Assembly: GCF_009725235.1 (NCBI RefSeq)
Contig: NZ_WJFC01000001.1
Coordinates: 1-64,000, forward strand
Length of the DNA: 64,000 nucleotides
Reading direction: 5' to 3'
DNA from: Scytonema sp. UIC 10036
GTDB lineage: Bacteria > Cyanobacteriota > Cyanobacteriia > Cyanobacteriales > Nostocaceae
A program made the position numbers and the translations under genes. The stretch's first letter is position 1. Each line of letters begins with the position of its first letter. Positions 55,301-63,206 of this stretch are shown here, piece by piece. The notes beneath the pieces are model-generated. The model was not told the DNA's origin. It was given only the letters and a program-made list of their open reading frames with translations, and ran no database searches.

Positions 55301-55470
55301 ACAACACTAGAAGTTTCTGAACCGAGGGTGGTATCGGGTATAATGCTGTTTTGAGCAATGGCGGAGTTTCCAGAAAGTGCGATCGCTCCCGCGCATCCTA
55401 GCAACCCTGCCCCACTTAATAGCCAAACGTGTTCAGCGAAAATTTTCCTCAGAAATGCACCCCACCGCAT
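52330..55470 (-). CDS. Filamentous haemagglutinin-type exoprotein (TpsA)
   Basis: A 1046-residue exported adhesin-like protein. Signal peptide about 1-39 (ending NSAIAQ). The TPS secretion domain follows (about 40-260): GGAIRGVNLFHSFQEFNVAA, GVYFLNPDNAIQNILARVTG, RANVFLMNPNGIIFGPNAQL and ISGSFVATTANAIAF, including the NPNG motif. The central part (about 270-950) is a beta-helix of about 20-25-residue rungs (GDIxxNAxxLxLxNGAxIxT). The C terminus has a conserved domain: TFTITGSGGLPNRPGDASIS, then KGDPIVEPSGVYRLPSGKLI and LSRECS. Three decayed copies of that C terminus lie nearby. Likely exported by the TpsB at 46004-47797. Confidence 0.92.
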   Translation of the reverse strand: MRWGAFLRKIFAEHVWLLSGAGLLGCAGAIALSGNSAIAQNSIIPDTTLGSETSSVVSLDESFGIPIDVINGGAIRGVNLFHSFQEFNVAALRGVYFLNPDNAIQNILARVTGNNRSEILGTLGILNAPGITSRANVFLMNPNGIIFGPNAQLDISGSFVATTANAIAFPDGAEFSVNSGAAPQNQLLRVNPSAFLFNQVAAQGSNSIENKGILAVPNGRSLLLVGGRVAPTATSTGQILVDGGKLNVFGGRIEIGGLTAPGMVGLTVDGNSLRLSYPAGVARADISFVKGAFVNVAGAGGGDIAINANNLNILEYSILSSGLNLNQGSPGSRAGDILINATGVVTIADDSTVNNTGLRNSIGDAGDIKIVARSLNMTNGAQIQSSIFGGQGNAGNISIQVEGSVSLSGIGADTNPSGRRNPSAIISNVVSANLPIQAPPFFGIPISGNSGSIDIQGRWLSLADGSSISTTSLLGGKSGDIRVEAFDSISMTAAAGISATTFSDENAENVSIVTKSLNLNENAIIATNTFGRGNAANITIDTQQLLVRNGGAVSATSSRIGSSDNVGRGGNIIVNASDSIEVDGVGNITGFFTETSTRNRAGDLTLNTRTLTLRNGGVISSGASRRGSLGGNGGNLTVNASELVEVNGSGSNSTELRTEAYGIGNAGDLIINTRRLQVIGNGVVSTSTYGQGNAGNIFVHNSDIVEIDSGVISSAIQPGAVGNAGDIEVNTKNLFLTNGALIDTRTFSRGNAGTIKINASNTVSLDRNAGVVSALELEAEGKAGDIELSTRNLSLTNGASIDIRTLGKGNAGTVNINVRDTLYANNGNIRTDSRQSSGGAIAINAKDMRLFGDSDISTFVFSGAGGGGNITLTADSIIAFNDSDILAFASDGRGGDITFQTPAFFGDRYEPASPGTNPFNLDGNNRVDINASGRLADGSITLPDVSFLQNSLTELPQTPIDTNALIANSCIARNSGKQENTFTITGSGGLPNRPGDASISSYSTGDVRDVQGDSASRSWHKGDPIVEPSGVYRLPSGKLILSRECS

Positions 55471-55871
55471 AGGATTTTTCCCCTCTAAAGCTTTGAAAAA
55501 AGCTAATGTCTTTGCCGAGTCAATTATTTTTTGTACATAAGTAGTAAGACAAATTAATTACACAAAATTTAACCTAAAATTCTTTAATAAGTATAATTTA
55601 ATATATGTAATTATTTTTGTTTAATTACTTAATCGTTAACTTACCATGGAAAGTTTTCACTTACAAGTTAACCATAATACATATAAGTGAATGGTTTTCA
55701 AAATTCCTTCAAGTGTCAATTAGTAAAAACTTGGTGCAGAGCATTTACCGTTCAATAGGTCAATGAGAATTGGGAGCATCGCACCAGTATAGAACGAGTA
55801 TCCCTACCCGTTCTATATAAACATATTGCGGTTCATCAAATTTTCACTACCGAGTGAATAACAGCTTTATT
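55471..55871. other. TpsA upstream region
   Basis: About 400 A+T-rich bases between TpsA and the HAF-repeat gene. No gene or repeat family member recognised. It should contain the TpsA promoter. Confidence 0.4.
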
Positions 55872-56738
55872 TCAGCCGCGCTGTATTAGCCCACCAGGTT
55901 TAGAAGCAGTCATATTAGTAGGTTGTAAAAGAAAAGCACGAGTTTGATTGTTATACGTTCCATAACCAACAATCTCTCCCTTATTGTTAATTGCGCGTGC
56001 TTCAACTAAAGACCAACCACTGTTAGGATCGATCGAGTTATTGAGGTTGGTGATTTTCCGAGTCGTACTATCCCAGAGAGCCGCAAATGAGGGTCTATAC
56101 CTAAGATTGACGTAACCAACTATTTGACCTGAGTCATTAATGTCATTGGCGATGTTGAAGTATGCTGGGGAAAACTCCAGAGGTTGCATTCCGTTAATGC
56201 TATCCCATATAAAGGCAGGATCGTTTCTGTTGGTAGTAGGTGCGTTTGCTCCACCGACCACTTGGCTTTTGTTGTTAATGCCATAAGCACTCCTCCCACT
56301 AGGTGATGGAGTGCTCATTGTTCCCAAATCTTGCATTCCGTTAACCTTATCCCATAAGAAGGCACTACGAGTAGGATTGCTCTGAGTGGAAAAACCAACT
56401 ACCTGACCTTTGTTGTTGATATCGTTAGCTCGGCTATTAGTTAAGCTATTAAAACTACCCAACACGCCTAAGTCTTGCATTCCGTTGGAACTGTCCCATA
56501 AAAAGGCGCGATCGCCATTGAGAGTCGATGAGTAGCCCACGACCTGACCCTTATTGTTGATATCATTAGCGTAGCTTGAACTTGTACTGGAACTGCTATC
56601 TAACACACCTATGTCTATAACTGTATAAGTTGTTGCTCCTTTAGCATTGATTGTGCTAGCCAGAATTAACACTATGGCAGTGCATAACGCTACACCTATT
56701 CTAATAAAATTTCTGATTTTTCGATGGTTAAAATTCAT
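55872..56738 (-). CDS. HAF-repeat exported protein
   Basis: A 288-residue exported protein. Start at the ATG giving MNFNHRKIRNFIRIGVALCT, with GGAGAG upstream; a start 11 codons earlier is less likely. Signal peptide about 1-35. The mature part has about six HAF-type repeats of 40-45 residues, each with ANDINNKGQVVGYS or INNKSQVVGGA followed by RAFLWDSSNGMQDLGVLG. These probably form a propeller-like fold. No enzymatic motif. A decayed copy of its own signal region lies just upstream. Function unknown. Confidence 0.85.
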   Translation of the reverse strand: MNFNHRKIRNFIRIGVALCTAIVLILASTINAKGATTYTVIDIGVLDSSSSTSSSYANDINNKGQVVGYSSTLNGDRAFLWDSSNGMQDLGVLGSFNSLTNSRANDINNKGQVVGFSTQSNPTRSAFLWDKVNGMQDLGTMSTPSPSGRSAYGINNKSQVVGGANAPTTNRNDPAFIWDSINGMQPLEFSPAYFNIANDINDSGQIVGYVNLRYRPSFAALWDSTTRKITNLNNSIDPNSGWSLVEARAINNKGEIVGYGTYNNQTRAFLLQPTNMTASKPGGLIQRG

Positions 56739-56796
56739 ACCGCTCTCTCCGTCTTTTCGTCCACCAAACATAACTTAATACCGAAAGCCACAAATG

Positions 56797-56880
56797 AGAG
56801 ATTGCCAGAATTGGCACTATGGCAGTGCATAGCGCCACACCTATTCTGATGAAATTCTGTATTTCTCTATGACGGTTTCT
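56797..56880 (-). pseudogene. Remnant of a HAF-protein signal region
   Basis: Reads HREIQNFIRIGVALCTAIVP then ILAISHLW, matching RKIRNFIRIGVALCTAIVLI of the intact gene, with about 90 percent base identity over 55 bases. No repeats follow. The remaining upstream stretch to 57202 has nothing else that I can see. Confidence 0.7.
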
Positions 56881-57202
56881 GGTGTATATCGACTCAAAAA
56901 CCTGGGCACTTTCTTTGTCCCTTATCTTGACATGAAAAATACTACCTAGTGACTTTCGTCACTGATAACAAGTCTTCACCAAATCTGACTTTTAATGCTG
57001 CACTCAACTTAACATCACCATCTCTGCTCAAATACTGTACTTAGTATCAGCAGTTGATGCTTGCACCTGCTTTTTGTTTATTTTGGTAGGTGCTAAATTT
57101 ATTTAGTCTTACCTTAGTATTGTTAGCTCTAAATGATGATTCTACAGAGAATAATTAACAAATTTTTACTTCAATACGAAATATGGCAGTTTGAACATGA
57201 GT

Positions 57203-57460
57203 CTAAGAACATTCTCGACTCAAAACAAGTTGCCCTGAAGGCAATCGATACACCCCTTGTGGTTCCACAATAGGAGCGCCCTTTTGCCATAAACGCGATG
57301 CACTATCACCCTGTACGTTACTTAGATCACCTGTGGCATAAGAAGAAACTGAAACATCCCCAGGACGATTGGGTAAGCCTCCAGAACCCGTGATGGTGAA
57401 GCTGCCGTTAAGTTTACTACCACTACGGGCAATGCAACTATTGGCGATCGAGGCGTCCAT
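57203..57460 (-). pseudogene. TpsA remnant 2: C-terminal domain only
   Basis: 85 codons: MDASIANSCIARSGSKLNGS, then FTITGSGGLPNRPGDVSVSS and VYRLPSGQLVLSRECS. This matches only the last 85 residues of intact TpsA. It lies 80 bases before the RibD-type gene in the opposite direction. Without signal or secretion domain it cannot act as an exoprotein. Confidence 0.8.
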
Positions 57461-57539
57461 TGCTCAGTAACAGAGAGTTTATTGTTTTGAAGCCATTGTA
57501 CAGTATAACTGTTCACCATAATAGACATAGGCTTTACGT

Positions 57540-58220
57540 ATGACAGTTACCCAAACAACCGTGGTTCTTGCTATGACGGCTGATGGAAAGATTAGTGCCG
57601 TAGACCCTAGAGCACCACGCGATCCCGATCCAGTTGATCGAGCACACCTAGAGTATCAAGTATCCCTTGCCGATTTAGTTTTGGTAGGGGCGGGGACAAT
57701 TCGAGCTGAGGGAACGACCTTCACAATTAGCAATCCCGAACTGCTGGCTGCACGTAACGTTCGGGGTCAGTCTCCCCAACCCATTACCTGTGTTGTTTCG
57801 GGATCTTTAGACCTACCCCCCGACCTGCCTTTTTTCACTCAAGACGTTGAGCGATGGATATTTACGACACGGGCTGCAATGGATCGCAAAACTGAAGCAA
57901 CAACCCTGCACAAGCTGGCTGATGTAATCGCTCTGGGAGATACAGATCTGGACTGGGATCGAGCCTACGCCTTGATAGCAGAACGGGGTATCCGCAAGGT
58001 CGTTGCTTTGGGAGGTGGGTCTTTGACAGCTGCTCTCATACAAGCAGGGCGAATTGATGATTGGTGGTTGACCATTTGGCCCGTCATTTATGGAGGACAG
58101 GATGCGCCAAGTCCAGTGGAGGGAGAGGGTTTTGTACCTTGTGCTGCTCCTCACCTCGAACTCATCGAAACTCGTCAGGTAGGAAACGATCTGTTTCTGC
58201 ACTATCGCACACTGAAATGA
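57540..58220 (+). CDS. RibD C-terminal-domain reductase
   Basis: A 226-residue dihydrofolate-reductase-fold protein of the RibD C-terminal (riboflavin-specific pyrimidine reductase) family, NADPH-dependent. Motifs: VVLAMTADGKISAVDPRAPR, then ADLVLVGAGTIRAEGTTFTI, RKVVALGGGSLTAALIQAG and DDWWLTIWPVIYGGQDAPSP. The deaminase half is absent, as in stand-alone reductases. No other riboflavin gene is near, so the physiological substrate is uncertain. Confidence 0.88.
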   Translation: MTVTQTTVVLAMTADGKISAVDPRAPRDPDPVDRAHLEYQVSLADLVLVGAGTIRAEGTTFTISNPELLAARNVRGQSPQPITCVVSGSLDLPPDLPFFTQDVERWIFTTRAAMDRKTEATTLHKLADVIALGDTDLDWDRAYALIAERGIRKVVALGGGSLTAALIQAGRIDDWWLTIWPVIYGGQDAPSPVEGEGFVPCAAPHLELIETRQVGNDLFLHYRTLK

Positions 58221-58650
58221 TGCAGAATACCTAATAACCTGAGGCAGCACTCACCCAATCGCATAGCACAGTACTTCATGACTCATGACAAAGTTAGAAA
58301 ACCACCATTACTCAGCTGACCTAAGAGCGATCGCACGCATAGCGCAGTTTTTGGTAAAGTAGTGTCTCACCATATTGATTTTGATGGGCTGCCAGATCCC
58401 CGACTTCGCAAGAGTTGTCGGGGATCTGAGTGGTTACGCCACACCGAAGCGCAACTCACTAATCTAGGTTGTCGTTGATATAGCGTCTGGTGAATTGACC
58501 TTGGGGGATGGTACTTTGTTGATTGTCGTTCTCTTGCGTTCGTCCCGTCCTTTGGACGCGGTGAAGCCGTTCGCGCTCACGCAACTTCAAACGCAGCACC
58601 ACCAGCCAATACTTCCACCACCGTCTCTACGTGTCCATGTAACAGAAAGT
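58221..58650. other. Intergenic region
   Basis: About 430 bases. One 81-codon frame at 58495-58740 runs into the TpsA remnant in antisense and is a shadow. 58385-58435 is a short imperfect hairpin (GCCAGATCCCCGACTT ... GGGGATCTG). No gene. Confidence 0.4.
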
Positions 58651-59327
58651 TTAAGAACATTCTCGACTCAAAATAAGTTTCCCAGAAGGCAAGCGATACA
58701 CGCCAGATGGTTCCACAATACGATCGCCCTTTTGCCATAAACGCGCTTGGCTACCATCTTGTACGTGACTCACTTCACCTGTGGCATAGGATGAAATAAA
58801 TACATCCCTAGGACGATTGGGTAAGCCTCCAGAACCCGTGATGGTGAAGCTACTTTTAAGTTTGCTACGACTACGAGCAATGCAACTATTGGCAATCAGC
58901 GCGTTGGTGTCAATGGGATTTTCTGAGAGTTCGCTGAGGCTGTTTTGAATGGAACTGTCGTCAGGTGTCGAAATGTTTCCAGATGCGATGCCTCCAGTGG
59001 CATTGACATCCACACGGTTGTTACCATCAAGGGTTTGAGGATTAGTAACTTCTTGTGCGGGTTGATAGCTAGAGCCAAAGAAAGCTCTAGTGTTGAGAAT
59101 GATATCGCCGCCTCTACCATCACGCGCAAAAGCTAGGATATCGCTGTCATCAAAAGCGGAGTAATCCTGCAGGTGCATTAGAATTATTGATGATATTTCC
59201 AGTTGAAATTTGACTGAACAGAAAAGCAGAAGGATGAATTGTTAATAATTGTGGAACTTCAGGGTTAGAGGCGCTGAAAAAACCTAGTTCAGCAAACTGA
59301 ATGGCAAAGTCGTCAAAGTTAATCTAG
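58651..59327 (-). pseudogene. TpsA remnant 3: N-terminal fragment joined to C terminus
   Basis: Upstream part (about 59160-59327) reads NFDDFAIQFAELGFFSASNP, then PQLLTIHPSAFLFSQISTGN and INNSNAPAGLLRF, homologous to the secretion domain (about residues 165-205 of intact TpsA). After a frame change near 59160 it reads AFDDSDILAFARDGRGGDII, matching intact residues about 905 onward, through to VYRLPSGKLILSRECS. So about 700 internal residues were lost. No start or signal peptide remains. Confidence 0.8.
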
Positions 59328-59683
59328 AGCAGGCTAGTACATAATTTAGCCCAGACCACACACGTAATCAAATTGTAATCACCTAACTGTTGGAAAGCCC
59401 AGTCTCGAGCAATTGTGACTGGGCTTTGCCATACAAGCGAATGAGGGGATTCGTTAACTTAACAGTGAAAAAGATTATTAAAATTTTTGAATTTTGTCCC
59501 GAAGGCAGTAAATAACCATGGTTATACGTAACATAGCAATCCTAAATCATTTGTAAAATTGTCTTTTCTCTCTTGTCTTGGCGCTCTTGGCGTCTTGGCA
59601 GTTGATAATTTTTACCGATTAAATAGGGCGGCTATACCCATTTTAATTAAATTTTATCAGAATACAAATTTACACGGGCTGCT
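59328..59683. other. Intergenic region with hairpin
   Basis: About 355 bases. AAAGCCCAGTC (59394-59404) pairs with GACTGGGCTTT (59417-59427). A CTTGGCGCTCTTGGCGTCTT word near 59577 belongs to a common dispersed repeat. No gene. Confidence 0.45.
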
Positions 59684-60001
59684 ATGAACAAGTTTTTGCC
59701 AATTCAATTGAGATTTAAGACCTATATCTTGTTAAGTTTAATAACGCTAGCACTTCTACCGCTTCTTCTTGGAGTTTCTACTCAGGCAAATGCTGAATCT
59801 GTGACAGAAGAAGTTGAAGTTTTATCAATTCCACCACAAGAAGCATATTATATAGAAGATAATATGCAAGAACCTTTTAGTAGCGATGAGCCTACTCCAT
59901 ATCCGGAGGAAAACTTGGACGATCGCAATACGCCAACATATACGCCCGATGATTCAGAAAATATGGATAATTCTTTTGTAAATACCGATGAATTCAATTG
60001 A
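59684..60001 (+). CDS. Exported acidic small protein
   Basis: A 105-residue protein with an N-terminal signal or anchor segment (about 14-37, LLSLITLALLPLLLGVSTQA, NA). The mature part is short, acidic and Pro-rich (EEVEVLSIPPQEAYYIEDNM, TPYPEENLDDRNTPTYTPDD). No family recognised. It stands alone. Confidence 0.55.
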   Translation: MNKFLPIQLRFKTYILLSLITLALLPLLLGVSTQANAESVTEEVEVLSIPPQEAYYIEDNMQEPFSSDEPTPYPEENLDDRNTPTYTPDDSENMDNSFVNTDEFN

Positions 60002-60154
60002 GCGAGTTTGACAGGAAAACATAACGTTGTTTTTAGCTTGGAAAGACCTCATTAGTCGCTTTTGGTTCCTTTATTGCAACGACTGCAAACGGCCTTCCAC
60101 ACTCAACACTACTGAGAATATATCGCGTCCCTGGCGAAAAGGCGATCGCTTGAA

Positions 60155-60721
60155 CTAAATAAAGAACCGTGCAACACAACAGGTAAAGTTTGGTAGTAAG
60201 GGTGAGGTGAGTTCATCTGTAGCAAATAGCGTTGTGACTAATCTCAAAACACCTTTTTCCCTTTGGTACACCTCAACTTGTTGCAATCGCCAATCTAAAA
60301 TCCAATATTCTTGTACTCCTCTAGAAGTATATAGCTTTAGTTTTGTCTCGCGATCGCGCTGCTCGTTGTTCGTACCTGGTGAGAGGACTTCCACAATCAG
60401 TTCTGGCGCTCCTGTTAAATGTCCGGCATCGTCAAGTAAGATAGAGAGGCGTTCCTTGCTCACCCAGACTACATCAGGAATGACATTATCTGCATCAGTA
60501 AAAATGAGTCCTGGAGTGGGTACAGCCTCTCCCAAACCCGTTGACAGCGACCAAGCTCTTAGCTCAGCATAAGCGTTTCCACTAGCTTTTTGATGTCCCC
60601 AATGTGGTGCTCTCGTCACAAATAGCTCTCCATCAATAATTTCGTAACGATTGCCGTTATCGGGCAATAGCTCTAAGTCTCTTGTTGTCCAACGGACTCG
60701 TTCATCAATGCTTTGACTCAT
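60155..60721 (-). CDS. Uma2-family (DUF820) PD-(D/E)XK nuclease-fold protein
   Basis: A 188-residue protein of the large cyanobacterial Uma2 family, restriction-endonuclease-like in fold. Core: RYEIIDGELFVTRAPHWGHQ, then VIPDVVWVS (Asp of the PD motif), APELIVEVLSPGTNNEQRD (E-x-V-LSP motif) and KLKLYTSRGVQEYWILDW. All conserved acidic residues and the Lys are present. The ATG at 60721 (MSQSIDERVRW) is preferred; two earlier ATGs extend the frame. A separate C-terminal fragment of another Uma2 gene is at 62962-63110. Cellular role unknown. Confidence 0.88.
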   Translation of the reverse strand: MSQSIDERVRWTTRDLELLPDNGNRYEIIDGELFVTRAPHWGHQKASGNAYAELRAWSLSTGLGEAVPTPGLIFTDADNVIPDVVWVSKERLSILLDDAGHLTGAPELIVEVLSPGTNNEQRDRETKLKLYTSRGVQEYWILDWRLQQVEVYQREKGVLRLVTTLFATDELTSPLLPNFTCCVARFFI

Positions 60722-60823
60722 AGGGACTATTTTGTTGAGTAATACTGATATTGTAGCCATCTGTTCATTTTTCTGTTGGTATGAAATAAGTAACATAAAA
60801 ATAAATTAGGAAAATATTAGAAT

Positions 60824-61094
60824 ATGCGTTCTTACGATCGAACTTCCCGACGAACTCGCCAATCCACTCGAAGCTAGCCTTGGCAACCTGAATCGCCGCG
60901 TGCTGGAGTCCCTTATTGTCGAAGCATATCGCCTCAAAATTCTGAGTGCAGCTGAAGTTCAACGTATTCTAAAGCTGCCCTCCCACCTCGCTACCGATGC
61001 TTTTCTCAAAAAACACGGTGCTTATCTTCACTACACCGAAGCCGACTTAGTACAAGACTTAGACAACCTCGAACGTGTGCTTAGCGAACGATGA
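60824..61094 (+). pseudogene. UPF0175-type antitoxin with a lesion at its start
   Basis: The frame reads VLTIELPDELANPLEASLGN, then LNRRVLESLIVEAYRLKILS, AAEVQRILKLPSHLATDAFL and KKHGAYLHYTEADLVQDLDN to LERVLSER. This is the full-length UPF0175 antitoxin, but the only ATG at the right place (60824) is out of frame by two bases, so an indel follows the start codon. A GTG at 60900 could still give a 64-residue C-terminal product. Its stop overlaps the ATG of the PIN remnant (ATGA). Confidence 0.6.
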
Positions 61095-61237
61095 TTGTCA
61101 TTTGTGACACCTCACCCCTCTGCTACCTTCAAACCAAACAAATGATATTACTGCAAGTTCAAACCTTGGCTTACCGGGAACTATTAATTTTATGCCATTG
61201 CGAAGGACAGAATGCACCAATGGTATCAACTTGCTAA
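61091..61237 (+). pseudogene. PIN-toxin remnant of a third broken toxin-antitoxin pair
   Basis: The first 12 codons, MIVICDTSPLCY, are a classic PIN start with the first catalytic Asp. Sequence after that is unrelated to a PIN domain, so most of the toxin is gone. Overlaps the antitoxin stop. The following 61238-61375 has a start-less frame (WYQLANDSIGVDRRTIEAAK, then MARSYEQIAYHLLTF) from an unidentified gene. Confidence 0.6.
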
Positions 61238-61375
61238 CGATTCTATTGGTGTTGACCGACGGACAATTGAAGCAGCAAAAGTTATGGCGCGTTCATACGA
61301 GCAGATAGCTTACCATTTACTGACTTTTTAGAACCAAAATTAAGTAGGTCGTTATTACTGATTCTTCCTCACTCT

Positions 61376-61447
61376 TTTCTCTGTGTCCTCTGCGCCTCTG
61401 CGGTTTAATAAATAATTTTTGAACCGCAGAGTACGCAGAGGAGAAAG
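61376..61447. repeat. Long imperfect inverted repeat
   Basis: CTCTGCGCCTCTGCGGTTT pairs with AACCGCAGAGTACGCAGAG with outer CTTTCTC/GAGAAAG words. A dispersed repeat type of cyanobacteria. It could end the haloperoxidase remnant transcript on the minus strand. Confidence 0.6.
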
Positions 61448-61532
61448 ATGAGGAATTGCCGTCTGAATCAAAATTTGATCGGTCACCTTGACAGGGCTAG
61501 GATTGCTTCCGTTACCTCGACTGGTGTTGTCA

Positions 61533-62336
61533 TCATTTGCTTGAATTGCTTAATCTGTTGAAAGCGAATTCACCAACTTTAGTTCCCGACTCAAAGCCAC
61601 CCTCGGCATCCCATTGGTAGTGAACACCAAGATAAATCCGGCTTCTACCGTTCTCCCGTGCAGCTTCTGTAAAGCTTGTAAAAGTACGGGTAAGTTTAAC
61701 TCCATTCTCATCGCGTAAAGCGTTTGGATCTTCGGTCGTTGCAGTGAAAGAGATAGAATCTCTTCCAAAGAAAAGCCGCATCATTGCTGCATGAGCAGCA
61801 CCAAAGGTGGCGTGACCGGAGATATAGGCAGGGAAAGCAGGTGAAAAACGCGTGCCATCAGTCATTGCTGAAAGCGGTTGCCAGTGGCGGTCGGGTGTTG
61901 TATCGGGGTTTTTGTCGGTATCAGCCTCACGGATCGCTGTTTCTGGTCTCCAAAGGCGAATCAAATTGTTCTTGTCATTTTCTTGAGGGAACAAAAACTT
62001 CACATACCAAGCAACAATGGCGGCGTCAGCCATAGCAATGCTCACAAGCGCAAACAGGCGTGCTGTTTCAAGTAGGCTTTGCACGGTTTCTTCTTGCTTA
62101 GCCACAATTTGGGTAATTGTGTAAAGCTGACCGGGTGGTTTAGAAGTACCGTTCAAGTCATTTGCCCAGAAGAAAGCAATTTCTGTTTGCTCTCGCGTCC
62201 TTTGAGAGGAATGAGCTTCGCCAAGTTGCTGCACTTCTCTAACTTGACCTGCGTAATCTCGGCTTGGTAGCAATTCTGAGTATTTACTAAACTTGTTAAC
62301 ATTTAATGCTACCGACTCAGAAGACGAATTTACGTC
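61533..62336 (-). pseudogene. Vanadium-dependent haloperoxidase, 5'-truncated
   Basis: The open frame (about 267 codons) enters after a TAA at 62337-62339 as DVNSSSESVALNVNKFSKYS with no ATG; a TTG at 62273 gives 246 residues. It carries the C-terminal vanadate site: LWRPETAIREAD (Arg), FPAYISGHATFGAAH (SGH motif) and SRIYLGVHYQWDAEGG (Arg/His). All active-site blocks remain, but the N-terminal helical domain (about 200 residues in related vanadium-dependent enzymes) is missing. Stable folding seems doubtful. The following 62340-62414 has no gene. Confidence 0.78.
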
Positions 62337-62414
62337 TTAGGGGTACAAGTCGTAGCGCCTGTTTTATGAAAAACTTAAGCTTTAGAAGCTAAAACCTCTT
62401 CTCTGGAGTTCTCC

Positions 62415-62720
62415 ATGTCAAACTTAGTCTCTCCCCTCGAACCCGCCGTCTTAATCACCATCATTGGGGAAACGGTGCTGAAAGACCGTATTGTCAAACT
62501 ACTGAAAACCCATAGTGTAAGCGGCTACACTATTAGTCAAGTTCAAGGTGAGGGCGGACACGGAAGACGCTTGTCAGACTTACCAGGCTACAACACTAAT
62601 ATTGAAATCAAGACCATTGTTTCATTAGAAGTATCTGATGCTATCCTTTCAGCATTGAAAGAGGAGCAGGGTAAGCATGCCATGATCGCTTTCCGACACA
62701 ATATAGATGCTTTCTATTAA
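62415..62720 (+). CDS. PII-like nitrogen-regulatory-family protein
   Basis: A 101-residue protein of the PII/PII-like superfamily, trimeric signalling proteins that bind nucleotides. Visible: AVLITIIGETVLKDRIVKLL (strand 1 and helix 1), SGYTISQVQGEGGHGRR (strand 2 into the T-loop; the GxGGHGRR block is nucleotide-loop-like), NTNIEIKTIVSLEVSDAILS and HAMIAFRHNIDAFY. It lacks the classical GlnB T-loop Tyr and Ser sites, so it is PII-like (SbtB-type distance) rather than GlnB. Partner unknown; no transporter is adjacent. Confidence 0.78.
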   Translation: MSNLVSPLEPAVLITIIGETVLKDRIVKLLKTHSVSGYTISQVQGEGGHGRRLSDLPGYNTNIEIKTIVSLEVSDAILSALKEEQGKHAMIAFRHNIDAFY

Positions 62721-62811
62721 TTAACTTCGCAGCACTCCTACCTAAAATTGAAAAATCAGATTTTACGATCGCAATGTCAGCCTTGAGACAGTCGCAGATT
62801 GGGAGTGGTAT

Positions 62812-62904
62812 CAATACTTGTCGGTTAAGCCTTTTTTCCTCTCCTGTACCCTCTGCATCCCTTGCTTGTCTGAATGGAGAATCTTCTCAGCCCTTGTAGT
62901 ATTG
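62812..62904 (+). repeat. MITE-like element, copy E (unrelated interior)
   Basis: Same ends as the family (CAATACTTGTCGGTTAAGCC ... CAGCCCTTGTAGTATTG), but the interior is a CCTCTCCTGTACCCTCTGC-type sequence not found in the other copies. 93 bases. Confidence 0.75.
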
Positions 62905-62961
62905 AATAAGATTCCACAATTGCGTCACTCTGAAGCGATTATCAGTAAAAATTTGGCAAGG

Positions 62962-63110
62962 TTACTGATTACCGATGACTTCATCCAGATTTATACTTAA
63001 TTTATGTAAGCGTGCTAATTGTTCTGCTCTTCTTTTCGCTTCAGTTGCTTCTTGTTTGGCAGCAATTGCTTCTTCGGTGGGTACGGGTATTAATTTACCA
63101 TTTAGGGAGA
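62962..63110 (-). pseudogene. Uma2 C-terminal fragment
   Basis: Reads LNGKLIPVPTEEAIAAKQEA, then TEAKRRAEQLARLHKLSINL and DEVIGNQ with stop. This is the coiled C-terminal tail typical of Uma2 proteins; the nuclease part is absent. Confidence 0.6.
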
Positions 63111-63113
63111 TAA

Positions 63114-63144
63114 GGGCGAGGGGGTGTTGAACTCGCCCTTTTTT
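63114..63144 (+). terminator. Intrinsic terminator, plus-strand
   Basis: GGGCGAG pairs with CTCGCCC around an 11-base loop and is followed by six T. No plus-strand gene ends just before it; the nearest is the PII-like gene about 400 bases upstream. Confidence 0.65.
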
Positions 63145-63206
63145 ATAAGTGTTGCTATAGTAGTTAATAACACATTTTTGTCAGTGCTATAGCGGATACC
63201 ATCAAT

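Noticed and set aside
58495..58740. 81-codon frame before the third TpsA remnant
   Set aside because: Half of it is antisense to the TpsA C-terminal remnant.
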